Origin: Lactifluus volemus
Lineage: Eukaryota; Basidiomycota; Agaricomycetes; Russulales; Russulaceae
Length of the DNA stretch: 64,000 nucleotides
Assembly: GCA_022376515.1 (NCBI GenBank)
Contig: WTXI01000125.1
Span: forward strand, 1 to 64,000
Direction of reading: 5' to 3'
Shown here piece by piece: positions 22,768-32,818 of this stretch. Position numbers and translations under genes: made by a program. The notes beneath the pieces were generated by a model. That model searched no databases. It saw nothing but the letters and a program-made list of their open reading frames with translations, and was not told the DNA's origin. Numbering within the stretch: the first letter of the stretch is position 1; every line of letters starts with the position of its first letter.

Positions 22768-23440
22768 ACTCTGTTTTATTCACTGTTGTTTTCTCGAAAA
22801 AAAGTACTATAAAATACGACCCCTTTACGGATGTTGCGGCTTAGCCGCGCTCAAGCAATCACGTGTTAATAATCACGCGTTATTATCCTCTTTAGGATAT
22901 CGGGGTAAGTCCAGTGACATTTTCTTGTATCACCCCTGTGTGTCCCTGTTGCCTCCCATCTACACATTATGAATGCTTAATGATCCTTCATAATCAACGC
23001 ACTCCAGCCTCACTGGCATGCCATCTATGTGTAACTCAACCACTCCGCAACCTGGTTCACCGCCCTACGCAGTGTCAGTCTTCATCCTCTGGCATGGAGA
23101 GCTCCAAGTCCTTCGCACCCTTTGATGCTCTCCGAGTCTGTGTTTCCCTCGGTGTGGATTTTAAATTAGAATTGCATAGATCCCAACAAGCTGGACAACG
23201 AACCCACGCCATGTTGAACGGCTAGAAATCTTTTTTGTTTACCAGAGTGACATCCATAAATCGATGTTACCTCAGGCTTGCTTGCAACGCGAAGTGCGGG
23301 CGATATTTGACCGTTGCAGGAAACATCAAAAGTCCACGTGATTCCTTTTTCCTTGCCAGTGTATGGGTCCGAATTCCCCATGCAGGAGTATCACATCGCA
23401 TACTAGTTATCGATTATAGATTAAAACTTATCACGAACTC
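22768..23440. repeat. NLR 3'-flank repeat S, copy 3
   Basis: Third copy of the NLR 3' flank. It continues into the U part of the T/U block at 23440-23800, with the T core removed at 23513/23514. Confidence 0.7.
23166..23381 (-). CDS. possible small protein, 71 aa, unknown
   Basis: The frame starts at an ATG following gtgatactcctgc and reads MGNSDPYTGKEKGITWTFD, later VASKPEVTSIYG and FLAVQHGVGS. The copies in units 1 and 2 share the protein pattern, with a three-base-multiple indel between units 1 and 3 in the middle part, but both are frameshifted at the GKEK codons. The pattern suggests past selection on a peptide, yet it is short, has no recognised domain, and lies antisense in an NLR 3' flank. 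It could equally be an exon of a lost gene. Confidence 0.25.
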   Translation of the reverse strand: MGNSDPYTGKEKGITWTFDVSCNGQISPALRVASKPEVTSIYGCHSGKQKRFLAVQHGVGSLSSLLGSMQF

Positions 23441-23513
23441 CAATGGAGCCTCTGTGGCGCTTCCAAAGTGCGGCACGCCTACAATCCCCACTACTGTAAT
23501 CAGGTTTAAGACT

Positions 23514-24441
23514 GGCTTATCGCCCATTTGTTGACATTACAGTACAGTATTAATAACCAACGAGTAGACACTTGTTATATCAACGTAGTCATTGTGGCAT
23601 CGACACTGAACGGCTCCACTAGAACCACATCTAACTTAGAGAGACATGAATTGCTAAAGGTTTGCATGTCGTTCAAGTTGTGGCTCGAGGGTTCGTCCTA
23701 TACAGTATCGAGTCTTCAAGCGTGTCTAGCGTTGTGAGTATTGTTGAGATCACGAGGACGCTGTGTCAAGGGATCGTGGGCACAAAAGGATTAACTGGAC
23801 AACATTACAGTGACCAAAAATAAAATGAAATGTTTCACTGATGACAAAAACACGAATCACTCATACTGTATGACTTGAACAACCAGTCGTGTCCGGTTCG
23901 CCCTCAGTGCCTGTGCTTGTGTAGACCTCCTTTACAAGTTCTCGTCCACCGTCTGATGGCATAGCACGGCCCAAGCCACCGATGACATTGATGACAGCCC
24001 GGGGCCCCGGGCCGAAGGGAGGCCACCGGAACTGGCCGCCGCCAATACCTTCAGGTTGGCGGTATCCGCGTCACCTGTTCTTTTTTTAACAATCCTGTTG
24101 CTGTTGTATATCCACATCGTACCAAATGAAGAGTTTATGTTTCTATCAGGGTGTTGCATCTATTGGATTTTCTTCATGTCCGACAACCGAACACAGCAAT
24201 ATCCTCGATTTGGCGGAGGACAAGGCGAGAGAACACACGCGAACGCTAGCCTAAATGGACCGTGCCCGAGAAGTGCCACAAACAATCAATTGGTCTTGTT
24301 CCATCGAGGGTTCTATAATAGCCTTCCACCCAATCCGACGTCACTGTCAAATGTCACGAGCATGATTAGTGAGAATCAATATACAAACAGCGGAAACCTT
24401 GTACGCTGGGAGTTCCATAATATTCTACTCAGCTTCCATGA
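23514..24441. other. U-type spacer before the FIST gene
   Basis: Matches 3181-4073. A long plus-strand frame (24056-24637) runs into the last exon of the FIST gene in antisense. It is explained by that overlap and by low indel content, and I do not call it. No gene is seen. Confidence 0.5.
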
Positions 24442-25868
24442 TCACCATGCCAGCTGGGCCGCAGAGCCAGGAGCAGTGCACGTCCAAGCCACTTCGTCAC
24501 CACGACTTATCATGAATCCATTCTCGCTCGCAGCCACGAACGCGTGTTCAACAATTGTGACCGAGTTTTCTTCTTCCACTGCTGCCGAGTCGGACTCTAG
24601 CGCAGCCAACAATGTTAGGGTGTTCTTCGAGGGGTGAGACCAGAAAATGGGCACGGCATCGTCATTGGGCCGGTGAAATAGCTATTCAAACAATATCTCA
24701 ATATTTTTTCTAGAGAACGTCACAGTGAAACAGCTGCCGTACCTGAACGGACGTGCCCTCCCTAGGAGCAGTCTCTGTCTCAAGTGCCATTGTCCCGCGC
24801 GAGGGGCCGCCAGACATGATGTGATGCATTTGCCATAGCTCACCATCACGCAGTACACCGAGATAGAATTCATCGTCCTTAGCTGCTCGGCCAGTGAGCG
24901 CACTCTTCTCGAGAGCGGAGATGAGGAGCGTAGTCGGGTTCATGTTATCGAGCTCATTGACGAGATTACCCTCTGACCTGCATGAAGGAATGAGCCCATA
25001 TAATGCTTATGTAGGCCACCATCGAAGAAAATAGACATACCGAGTCACTTTGAGTGGCTCCGTGATGGCGCGTAGCCCATGAAATGTCGTCTGTAAGGTT
25101 GGTCGTGGACCAGCCGAGAGGGCGATCCCAACGGCACCAGAAGAGTTTACCGAGCCATTATAGAGAAGTGTATAGGGTCTTCCCGTCACGAAGGGCGTGG
25201 AAGAGCCAAAAAGGCCTAGCTTCGAAGAGAAATTAGTGCGGGATGCCGCACAACACGGGTAAAGGAGAACGGACCCTGGTCGCATGTGGAAAATAGGAAA
25301 GTGATTTATTGAGGCCCTGAGGAGCGTTATCTGTGAGGGTGATAATTGTATGCACGTCCTTTCTTCTATGGCTTAACAGAGATATCGCACAACAGGACGA
25401 GTGGAAGAAGGGATGCTCGTACCTAAGTCCCCGTAATGCTAAGGGCAATACGTCACCTTTTGGGCTTCGACTCCATATTTTTTCCCAATCCACGCTCTCC
25501 GTCAACCCAACTTGTACGCGTTGAACAACCTCCTCCTTTCCCTTGTTCCGCATCGCGTGCCATCTCCCGACTTGCGTCTCTGGTCTTCCGGGTATGTCGC
25601 TACGAAATGGGGTGGCGTCTTCTTTGCGAAAAAATGCCAACGAGCAGGCAATAGGAGCGTTGGAGTGGCTCGCTGCGGATAGGCATCCGACGCTGCCAGA
25701 TGAAGAGAAAGATGAAAGAGCGGAGACAAGAGATGAGAGTGATGAGACAGGTGTATTTGTGGAGATTGTGAAGAGGAGGGGATGCGCGGTGAGCTCTGCT
25801 GGAAGACGGGATATATGCGCGAGGATAGACGACGGGCGTCGGGCGAGCACGGTGCTTGAATACAACAT
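24442..25868 (-). CDS. FIST-domain protein, intact copy
   Basis: FIST domains (N and C parts) are sensory/ligand-binding modules known from bacteria and from F-box proteins of the FBXO22 type. The role in this fungus is unknown. Exons on the minus strand: 25423-25868, 25275-25365, 25041-25219, 24743-24977, 24442-24681, with phase-consistent GT-AG introns of 55-63 bp and a 396-aa product. The N-terminal part has LFTISTNTPVSSLSSLV and SGSVGCLSAA. The C-terminal part has LGLFGSSTPFVTGRPYTLLY, NSSGAVGIALS, HGLRAITEPLKVT, SEGNLVNELDN and a final NGFMISRGDEV. No F-box is visible. Two pseudogene copies (4074-5437, 15091-16460) show that the gene was co-duplicated with the NLRs and only this copy stayed intact. 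The family call rests on remembered motif patterns, not a search. Confidence 0.75.
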
Positions 25869-27012
25869 ACTTGTCCAGTCAAGCAGTCAAATGGTAAAAA
25901 GGAACTTTCTTATACGACGATGACGCGGAAAGGACTGTACTGCGGTGGCGACTCGGAAATAGCGCCCGCGTGTGCCTCGGTCGCTGGAAGTCCTGCGCGC
26001 ATGGCCAACTTTCAGGCTGGAGAATCTCGCAACTCAAGGAATGAAATAACCACCCCAATAATACCAACCTCAAGCGGTGGAGATATTTCGCAACTTGACC
26101 TTAATCTGCATGGAAAGTACAGCACACTGGCTGTATGTAGAACGCAAACAACAGTCACTTCGTGCTGGCAATTATCTGTTCATCAGTTCTCCATGTAGAA
26201 TATCTACGAAGATATTATGGACCCTAATTTCCGTAAAAGACGGGGTGTCCCCTGTATGCAACTACTCACAAAGAACAAACTGACAGTGGGGACTGTAGTA
26301 ACTGCCTAACACGCCCGAGACAGTCAGTGTATTCTTCTTGCTACTCTTCTATCCTTTCAGCTGTTATCTTCTCTACATGTAAGTTAGTCGTAAACCCACC
26401 ACCCTCCTTGCAAAACAGCACACCGCTTCCTTCTTTCCACCTTCCTGGAGAATCACTTCAAACTACCAGGTACTTCTCCCAGCGTTCCTAAGGTACAGGG
26501 CCGGAGTTGAGGATTAATTCAAGGATTTTTTCCTGTTCCCTCTGGGTAGCTTGGGTTCATCTTGTAAAGACATACTCAACCTGTGCTTCTAACATAACGG
26601 GAGTTTCCGGTATAACTTGTGGCTGGTAATTCAACAAACAGACGCGGGCGGCGTTGAGTCAGCAGGTGACCAAACCTCCGGGCCTTGCGCCATAGCCGTC
26701 GGTAGCGACGGGCAATTGCGAAGAAAGGTAGTAAGTTGGCTGGATGCCAGGAGATGCCAGGCCTGTTTCTATCGGTTGCTCTCAGGCTCCCAGGCCAATC
26801 CCGCGGCCCGCCAAAGCGTGGCTGATTGTGTGTGGACTGAACGTGATCGCAATGACGAAGTGTCAGTCCACAATTCGCTTGCTCCGCATTTGTGGCTTGG
26901 TCTCTGGGCAACTGTATTTATGACAGACCAAGTGACAGAGTTTTACAATTTCATAGCACTCGTCTAGCAAAAACCTGGCCATTCATTTCTCACTCATTGA
27001 TCTATATCACTC
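25869..27012. other. intergenic, no gene recognised
   Basis: Frames here (for example 25920-26198 and 26617-26967) show no domain, no convincing splice context and no paralogue in the window. The first part, to about 26070, is the 5' flank of the FIST gene. Confidence 0.5.
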
Positions 27013-27547
27013 ATGCAAGCTTTCGTGAACCCATTCGCATCTGATGCGATTCAGCGGGTCCCTCTCACCTACGAAAACATGAGCATGCTGGAACGGGAGT
27101 GCGATGTGCCACCCGAAGAGTACGAGGCGCTCCTCATTTTTTGCGGTTGGTACCTCAGCCTTCTGATCCTCCACTATTCTGACTTCGTCGTCCTTTGTAC
27201 CTCTGTACGTCTACAAAGCTGGCGCGCCAATCCCTGATCCCCATGAGTTTGCCTATACAACGACCATCGAGCAGCTCCTGAACGTCCATACCGCTCTGTG
27301 CGAGCTCTTTGAAAGAAAGGAGAGCGAGGTTTCTGCGCTCGAGGAAGATGTAGTCATTTCAACGTTGGACTTGGAGGAGGCCCTGGCCAGGGATCCGGAA
27401 CTCCCCAAAGATGATGAGGCCAGGTTTTTGTACAAGATGTGCAACTCTGGGGAAAGAAGACTGTTGCATCGGACCTGGTCGGAGCAGTGCGACCTCATCT
27501 TACGCATCCTAGGTGCTTTCATGGACGAGGGTTTTGAAATCTCGTAG
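27013..27547 (+). CDS. hypothetical protein, 153 aa, two exons
   Basis: Exon 1 is 27013-27145 and exon 2 is 27219-27547, joined across a 73-bp GT-AG intron (27146-27218) in phase 1. The protein is acidic: it starts MQAFVNPFASDAIQRVPLTY, continues with CDVPPEEYEALLIFC, and has a glutamate-rich helical C-terminal half (HTALCELFERKESEVSALEE, LRILGAFMDEGFEIS). No signal peptide or known domain is seen. The start is the first ATG, 12 nt after an in-frame-free A/T-rich leader. It is unrelated to the repeats around it, single copy in this window, and lies just downstream (in map order) of the FIST gene and next to the retrotransposon insertion. Function unknown. Confidence 0.5.
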
Positions 27548-27738
27548 AATGACGACCAATGTACCGTTGAGGAGGCACGTAATAAACCAAAACTCATGTC
27601 ATCTACTGGTCACTTGCACATTCCTATACATACCGTATATAGATTATGATTTCCAGAGCGTATCTGCACCTTTTTAAAACACCCTAATGCTTAGTCGGGC
27701 GTGTCAATGTTCACCAAACATCGTGTGCGCCCTGGTAA

Positions 27739-27743
27739 TAAGG
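27739..27743. repeat. target-site duplication TAAGG (left)
   Basis: The five bases TAAGG lie directly before the left LTR and again directly after the right LTR (32814-32818), as expected for integrase-mediated insertion. Confidence 0.9.
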
Positions 27744-28010
27744 TGTGAGGTTTTACTACTCAGCGCGTGAAAGGAAAACGCTGAGGGAAAAAGGTGCCGC
27801 GATAGCGACGAATTTAAGTCTCTCGTATCTTTGATTATCATGTGAAAGAAGGTGGGGCAGAATGTCCCAGAAAGTGTCCAAAGAGGGGAGAGAGTAGCCT
27901 AGTAAGGTATCAAGAGGAAGAAAAAGGCTATAGTAAAAGAGCGACGGCCATGATGCGTCGATGGTCCGTGCGCAGCCGCTTTAGGGCTGGCTCAAGATCG
28001 TACTCTAACA
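27744..28010 (-). repeat. copia 3' LTR
   Basis: 267 bp, same length and, as far as I can read, same sequence as 32547-32813. It carries a short frame that is duplicated with the LTR and is not a gene. Confidence 0.92.
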
Positions 28011-28017
28011 CACCCCC

Positions 28018-31000
28018 TCAGTCCTGAAAGCGCAAGCCAAGCTCGCGTGAAAGTCGCCCATGCTTCTCGCGCACTAACCCCTTCGTGAATATATCGGCGA
28101 TCTGATCGTCAGTGGGCACGTAGGTGAGATCGATGTCGCCAGCGGCGACTCTCTCGCGCAAGAAGTGGTGTCGTAAGTCGATGTGTTTCGTGCGATCGTG
28201 AAATTCAGGGTTTCGGGCGATCGCGATAGCGGATTGGTTGTCCATGTACAAAGTAGTCGGGAGCGAAAGGTCGAGGTTGAGCTCATGTAATAGACGTCGT
28301 AGCCAAATCGCTTCCTTGGCGGCGTAAGCGGCTGCGATGTACTCAGCTTCAGTGCTTGATAGCGCGACCGATGTTTGCTTCTTCGAACCCCAACTAATCG
28401 CACCCCCTCCGAGCATGAAAGCGAAACCGGAGGTGGACTTTCTGTCGTTAATGTCGCTGGCCCAGTCAGCATCCACAAAACCGCGCAAGGTGGTGCCGTT
28501 AGGGGCCCCGCGCCGAAAGGTGAGACGCAAGGATGAGGATCCCCGTAGGTACTTAAAGACTCGGTCGAGGGAGTGGAAATGAGACGAGCCAGGCGTGGCG
28601 TTATGCCGTCCAAGAGCTGACACAGCGTAGGCGAGGTCAGGGCGCGTGCCGACCATGAGGTACATGAGTGCTCCGACAGCACTTTGATAGAGTTTCGCGT
28701 CGGATTCAGGCTGTGACAACTTGCGAAGGTGCTCGTTGGCGACGGCGGGAGTAGAGACGGGGCGAACGGAAGACTTCCCGAAGCGCTCAAGGACTTCATT
28801 CGAGTACTTTTCTTGCGAGAGGGAGATAGATCCGGCGTCGCGATTGCGAGTGACGTGCATGCCAAGGATCCAGGTGAGGTTCCCTAGGTCGGTCATCTCA
28901 TAGTACTGGCAGAGGAGAGCCTTATCCCGCTCTATCTCAGCAAGGCTGCTGGAGGCCATCGTGATGTCATCCACATAGAGTGCGATGATAGAGGTGTGAG
29001 GGTCAGCGGAACGGACGAAAACAGCATGATCGGATTGTGTATTCTGATACCCCATCGAAGTGAGGCGCGCCTTGATATTTTCATACCATACGCGCCCACC
29101 TTGCTTCGTCCCGTAGACGGCCTTGATGAGTCGCAAGACCATGCCGTCGGGGATGTCGAAACCTGGGGGAGGACTCATAAAAATTTCCTCCTTAAGCGTA
29201 CCGTTCAAATATGCTGATTTGACGTCCATTTGGTGTAACTCGAAATCCCTCTCCGCAGCAATCGCAAGTATGGCGCGGAGTGAGGCGAGTTTTGCGACAG
29301 GCGCGAAAGTTTCGTCGAAATCGACGCCCTCGATTTGCGTGAATCCTTGGGCGACGACTTGGGCTTTGTATTTCTGTACGCTACCGTCGGGCCCGCGCTT
29401 GACGCGGAAGACCCAACGGCTGCCGACGATCTTGCGGCCGCGAGGGCACGGTACGACCTCGTAGACGCCCATTTGCTCGAAGGCGATACGCTCGTTTTCG
29501 CACGCGAGTCTCCACTCGGCTGCATCTGGTCGAGCCATAGCCTCATCGAAAGTGCGAGGATCACTCCCGATTTCGGTTTCGGCGACACTAGCATGTACCG
29601 GGGATTTGCATTTGTATGAACTCACGTCGTAGCGAGGGTCGTCATCACGAATCGGTGCGTGGGTCGCGCGTTTCGGGCGGGCGTCTGCGAGAGGGGGTGC
29701 GAGAGGAGGAATCGCAGGTTCCGCGTCGTCTCCTTCGATCGCAGCGTCCCCTTCGTCGTCGTTATCATCGTCGTCGATCACGAGGCGTTCGTGGGTCGGC
29801 CCCCCTTCGTCAAATACGACATCACGAGAATAGTAGATTTTGTGAGTGGGGCGATGAACAAGTTTGAAGGCTTTATAATTTGCCGCGAGCCCAAGGAAAA
29901 TACACAGCTTGGAATGGGAGGATAGTTTAGAGCGATAATCCTCAGGGACGTGCATGTGTGCCTTGCACCCAAAAATTCGGAGTCGCGAGACGTCGGGCTT
30001 GTTGCCACTCCAGGACTCTTCTGGGGTAACATTGTGAAGCGAAACGGAAGGGGAAAAGTTGTGGAGGATGGCAGCATATTGGAGAGCGTCGTACCAGAAA
30101 GATTGGGGGAGGTTGGCATCGTTAAGCATCGCTCGCACCTTGTCCAATAGGGTGCGGTTCATGTGTTCTGCTACGCCATTATGCTCAGGCGTGTCAGCAG
30201 TGGTGACTTCTTGCCGAATACCCCTTTCTTCGAAATAGCAGGTAGAAACGTTCCCAGTGTACTCTCCTCCGCCATCTGATCTCAGCACTTTAAGTGTCTT
30301 CCCAGTGTCACGTTCAGCTCGCGCCACGAAAATTTTTAAGTGATGAAGAAGGTCGGACTTGCGTTTGAGCCCGGCGACGTGGACTTTTCGCGACTTGTCG
30401 TCCGTAAACGTTGCGAAATACTCGTATCCCTCACGGGACCGAGTCGGGAGTTTGCCGCAGATATCAGAGAACACGCGGCCGAGCACTTCGGTAGCGCGCG
30501 TGTTGGTCGATTTTGCAATGTCAATACGGCTTTGCTTCCCGACGAGGCAGGGCTCGCAGATTGTCGTAACGTCCAGGGGTCCCTCTATAGTCATCCCTTT
30601 AACGAGTCCCTTTTCTGCCATTTGTACCACAGCTCTGACGTTGGCGTGACCAAGACGGCGGTGCCAGGTGGCGAGAGTGGCTGTGGAGCCGGCGCTCTCA
30701 GTAAGGAAAGCGACTTCGGTTGGCGGAGGCAACTCCTCATTTTCGTGGGGAAAGGTCGATACAGTTGCAATGCGCACTTTCTCCGGGGTGACGGTCTGGA
30801 TGTCCATGATGTAAAGGTTTGAGGACATTTGACCCTGGCAGGTGATGGTGCCAGACTTGTCGCAGAGGGAGCACGATGCGTCGCTAAAGAGCAGGCTAGC
30901 GCCATGCTGAGCGAGGTACGACACGGAAAGGAGGTTGCCATAGAGGTCAGGGACAAATAGGACTTCTTGAAAGATTGCTGTCTTCCATGTGCCGTTGGCG

Positions 31001-32487
31001 CGCATGCGGACGCGAATGCGACCGACGCCCGTGGCCAGGATGGACCGAGCATCTCCAAGAGTGACTTTAATGGGAGAGGAGAGGGGGACAAAGTGTGTGA
31101 ACCATGAGCGGTTGCACGACATAGTACGCGATGCACCTGAATCGAGTATCCAGGATTCGAGTAGGGAGCGGGAATGAAGAGGGTGAGCAGCATAGAGGAA
31201 TATTTCCTCGTCAGATTGCGAAGCGATGGCGACTTTTGCGGAAGCGGGTGCAGGAGCGGAGGCGGGGGCTGAAGTGGACGTAGTGGCAGGTGTCGCCGTC
31301 GCGGTCTTCGCTTCCTTCTCCTTCTGCGCCTTAAGTTTACGACATTCACTGACATCATGTCCGGTGAAGTTGCAATGAGTACACTTCTTCTTCTGCTGAT
31401 CTTTGCGTTTGTTCCGTTCTCCTTTCCCTTTGTCCTTCTCCGAATCCTTCTTCTCGCTCTTCTTTTTGCCGTCCTTGCCTTTTCGGGCCGCCTTCGCATA
31501 GAACGCGGCTGCTCCATCGCCCGATTCTCGTATGCGTGAATCTTCGTCAGTGAGGATGCGCAACTTTATGTTTTCAGGAGTTTGCTCAGCTGGGGTGAGA
31601 TTGTTGAGAACGATTTTAAGCATCCTGTGGGGCGCGGGAAGAGCGTTGGTGATGGCAAGGGCGATCTGCTGAGGAGTAAAAGGAGAGCCAGCCTCAGCTA
31701 GTCGATGCGAGGCGTCGATCATGGCGTTGATCTGTGGTTCCAGGGGTTTGGCATCATTCAGAGGCGTGCTGAAGAGTCGGGTCATCAATTGAGAGAGTTT
31801 ATGACTTCCGCGACCCTCAAAACGAGCGGCAAGACAATCAAGACAGTCTTTGGCCGTCTGCGCGTGGAAAATGAGATGGGCCGGTTCCCCGGTGAGAGAC
31901 AACGCGATGAGAGAAAAGGCTTGCTGGTCCTTCTCGTCCCAGGCAGCAGCTTCGGCAGGGTAGACAAGAGGATGTGGGCGCGGGTCGATGAGGACAGTCA
32001 GGAGTCGATAGCTCCTTAGAACTACGCGCATATGGAATTGCCAGACGGAGAAGTTGCTGCCGTCTTGCTCGAGCGGTGGGATATCGTAGCGTTGCGATAT
32101 GACCGTCGGGCCAGGCACAGCGGGAGGCAACTGAGCTGGTGGGACCAAGGGAGGCAGATTTGGAGCTGGCGGAATCGGAGGTTGCTGGTGCGCCCATGGA
32201 ATCGCGGCCTGACGATGCACCGGTTGGATCGGAGGGATCGGGACAGGTTGGTGCATGGGCGGGATCGCATGATGCTGGAAAGGCGACGGTGTACCGTCTG
32301 GGGTACTAGCCGCCGAGGACAAGGCAGAGGCGTGCACAGAACCGTAGGGAGAGCCATGGACGGAACCTTGAGCGGAACCGTGAAAAGAACCGGCAGGCCC
32401 GGCGACAGCATCGTCGTCGGCTGGGTTAAAGAGTTGCAGAGGTGCAACAGGGTGTGCAGCGGCTTGTGCTGCAGCGGCTTGGCTCAT
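28018..32487 (-). CDS. copia gag-pol polyprotein, 1489 aa
   Basis: One uninterrupted frame encodes the full replication set of a Pseudoviridae-type retrotransposon. In order: a proline/alanine-rich N-terminus; a gag region; a CCHC zinc knuckle (CTHCNFTGHDVSEC, near residue 370); an aspartic protease with DSGA (near 446); the integrase HHCC part (WHRRLGHANV...CEPCLVGK) and a DDE core with SDGGGEY and EHNGVAEHMNR; a reverse transcriptase with YVDD (near 1172); and RNase H with STEAEYIAAAYAAKEAIW (near 1378). The order protease-integrase-RT-RNase H defines copia rather than gypsy. The fused gag-pol frame is usual for many plant and fungal copia elements. The start is the ATG at 32485-32487, 59 nt after the LTR; the stop is nearly at the polypurine tract. 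No disabling change is visible, so it may be mobile. Confidence 0.95.
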   Translation of the reverse strand: MSQAAAAQAAAHPVAPLQLFNPADDDAVAGPAGSFHGSAQGSVHGSPYGSVHASALSSAASTPDGTPSPFQHHAIPPMHQPVPIPPIQPVHRQAAIPWAHQQPPIPPAPNLPPLVPPAQLPPAVPGPTVISQRYDIPPLEQDGSNFSVWQFHMRVVLRSYRLLTVLIDPRPHPLVYPAEAAAWDEKDQQAFSLIALSLTGEPAHLIFHAQTAKDCLDCLAARFEGRGSHKLSQLMTRLFSTPLNDAKPLEPQINAMIDASHRLAEAGSPFTPQQIALAITNALPAPHRMLKIVLNNLTPAEQTPENIKLRILTDEDSRIRESGDGAAAFYAKAARKGKDGKKKSEKKDSEKDKGKGERNKRKDQQKKKCTHCNFTGHDVSECRKLKAQKEKEAKTATATPATTSTSAPASAPAPASAKVAIASQSDEEIFLYAAHPLHSRSLLESWILDSGASRTMSCNRSWFTHFVPLSSPIKVTLGDARSILATGVGRIRVRMRANGTWKTAIFQEVLFVPDLYGNLLSVSYLAQHGASLLFSDASCSLCDKSGTITCQGQMSSNLYIMDIQTVTPEKVRIATVSTFPHENEELPPPTEVAFLTESAGSTATLATWHRRLGHANVRAVVQMAEKGLVKGMTIEGPLDVTTICEPCLVGKQSRIDIAKSTNTRATEVLGRVFSDICGKLPTRSREGYEYFATFTDDKSRKVHVAGLKRKSDLLHHLKIFVARAERDTGKTLKVLRSDGGGEYTGNVSTCYFEERGIRQEVTTADTPEHNGVAEHMNRTLLDKVRAMLNDANLPQSFWYDALQYAAILHNFSPSVSLHNVTPEESWSGNKPDVSRLRIFGCKAHMHVPEDYRSKLSSHSKLCIFLGLAANYKAFKLVHRPTHKIYYSRDVVFDEGGPTHERLVIDDDDNDDEGDAAIEGDDAEPAIPPLAPPLADARPKRATHAPIRDDDPRYDVSSYKCKSPVHASVAETEIGSDPRTFDEAMARPDAAEWRLACENERIAFEQMGVYEVVPCPRGRKIVGSRWVFRVKRGPDGSVQKYKAQVVAQGFTQIEGVDFDETFAPVAKLASLRAILAIAAERDFELHQMDVKSAYLNGTLKEEIFMSPPPGFDIPDGMVLRLIKAVYGTKQGGRVWYENIKARLTSMGYQNTQSDHAVFVRSADPHTSIIALYVDDITMASSSLAEIERDKALLCQYYEMTDLGNLTWILGMHVTRNRDAGSISLSQEKYSNEVLERFGKSSVRPVSTPAVANEHLRKLSQPESDAKLYQSAVGALMYLMVGTRPDLAYAVSALGRHNATPGSSHFHSLDRVFKYLRGSSSLRLTFRRGAPNGTTLRGFVDADWASDINDRKSTSGFAFMLGGGAISWGSKKQTSVALSSTEAEYIAAAYAAKEAIWLRRLLHELNLDLSLPTTLYMDNQSAIAIARNPEFHDRTKHIDLRHHFLRERVAAGDIDLTYVPTDDQIADIFTKGLVREKHGRLSRELGLRFQD

Positions 32488-32546
32488 GCTACGTGTGATT
32501 GGCGACAGCGTGGTTGGACTCAGGCAGAGACTCAGGTCTCATAATC

Positions 32547-32813
32547 TGTGAGGTTTTACTACTCAGCGCGTGAAAGGAAAACGCTGAGGGAAAAAGGTGC
32601 CGCGATAGCGACGAATTTAAGTCTCTCGTATCTTTGATTATCATGTGAAAGAAGGTGGGGCAGAATGTCCCAGAAAGTGTCCAAAGAGGGGAGAGAGTAG
32701 CCTAGTAAGGTATCAAGAGGAAGAAAAAGGCTATAGTAAAAGAGCGACGGCCATGATGCGTCGATGGTCCGTGCGCAGCCGCTTTAGGGCTGGCTCAAGA
32801 TCGTACTCTAACA
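32547..32813 (-). repeat. copia 5' LTR
   Basis: Promoter-bearing LTR of the minus-strand element, the same length as its partner at 27744-28010. Confidence 0.92.
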
Positions 32814-32818
32814 TAAGG
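32814..32818. repeat. target-site duplication TAAGG (right)
   Basis: Matches 27739-27743 exactly. Confidence 0.9.

Larger units (their letters stand above)
27744..32813 (-). mobile_element. complete Ty1/copia LTR retrotransposon
   Basis: The element is 5070 bp, transcribed on the minus strand, with 267-bp LTRs at both ends (TGTGAGG...TCTAACA on the plus strand; on the element strand it begins TGTTAGA and ends CCTCACA). It has a perfect 5-bp target duplication and a single intact gag-pol frame. The G-rich tract ctgagggggtg next to the 3' LTR (28011-28022 on the map, minus strand) is the polypurine tract. The short leader between the 5' LTR and the gag start (32488-32546) should hold the primer-binding site; I could not assign the tRNA. 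The LTRs look identical by eye, so insertion is recent. Confidence 0.95.

Noticed and set aside
24056..24637. 193-codon plus-strand frame with a hydrophobic start
   Set aside because: Its 3' half is antisense to the last FIST exon and its 5' half is spacer DNA that is broken in the other copies. The hydrophobic stretch alone is weak evidence.
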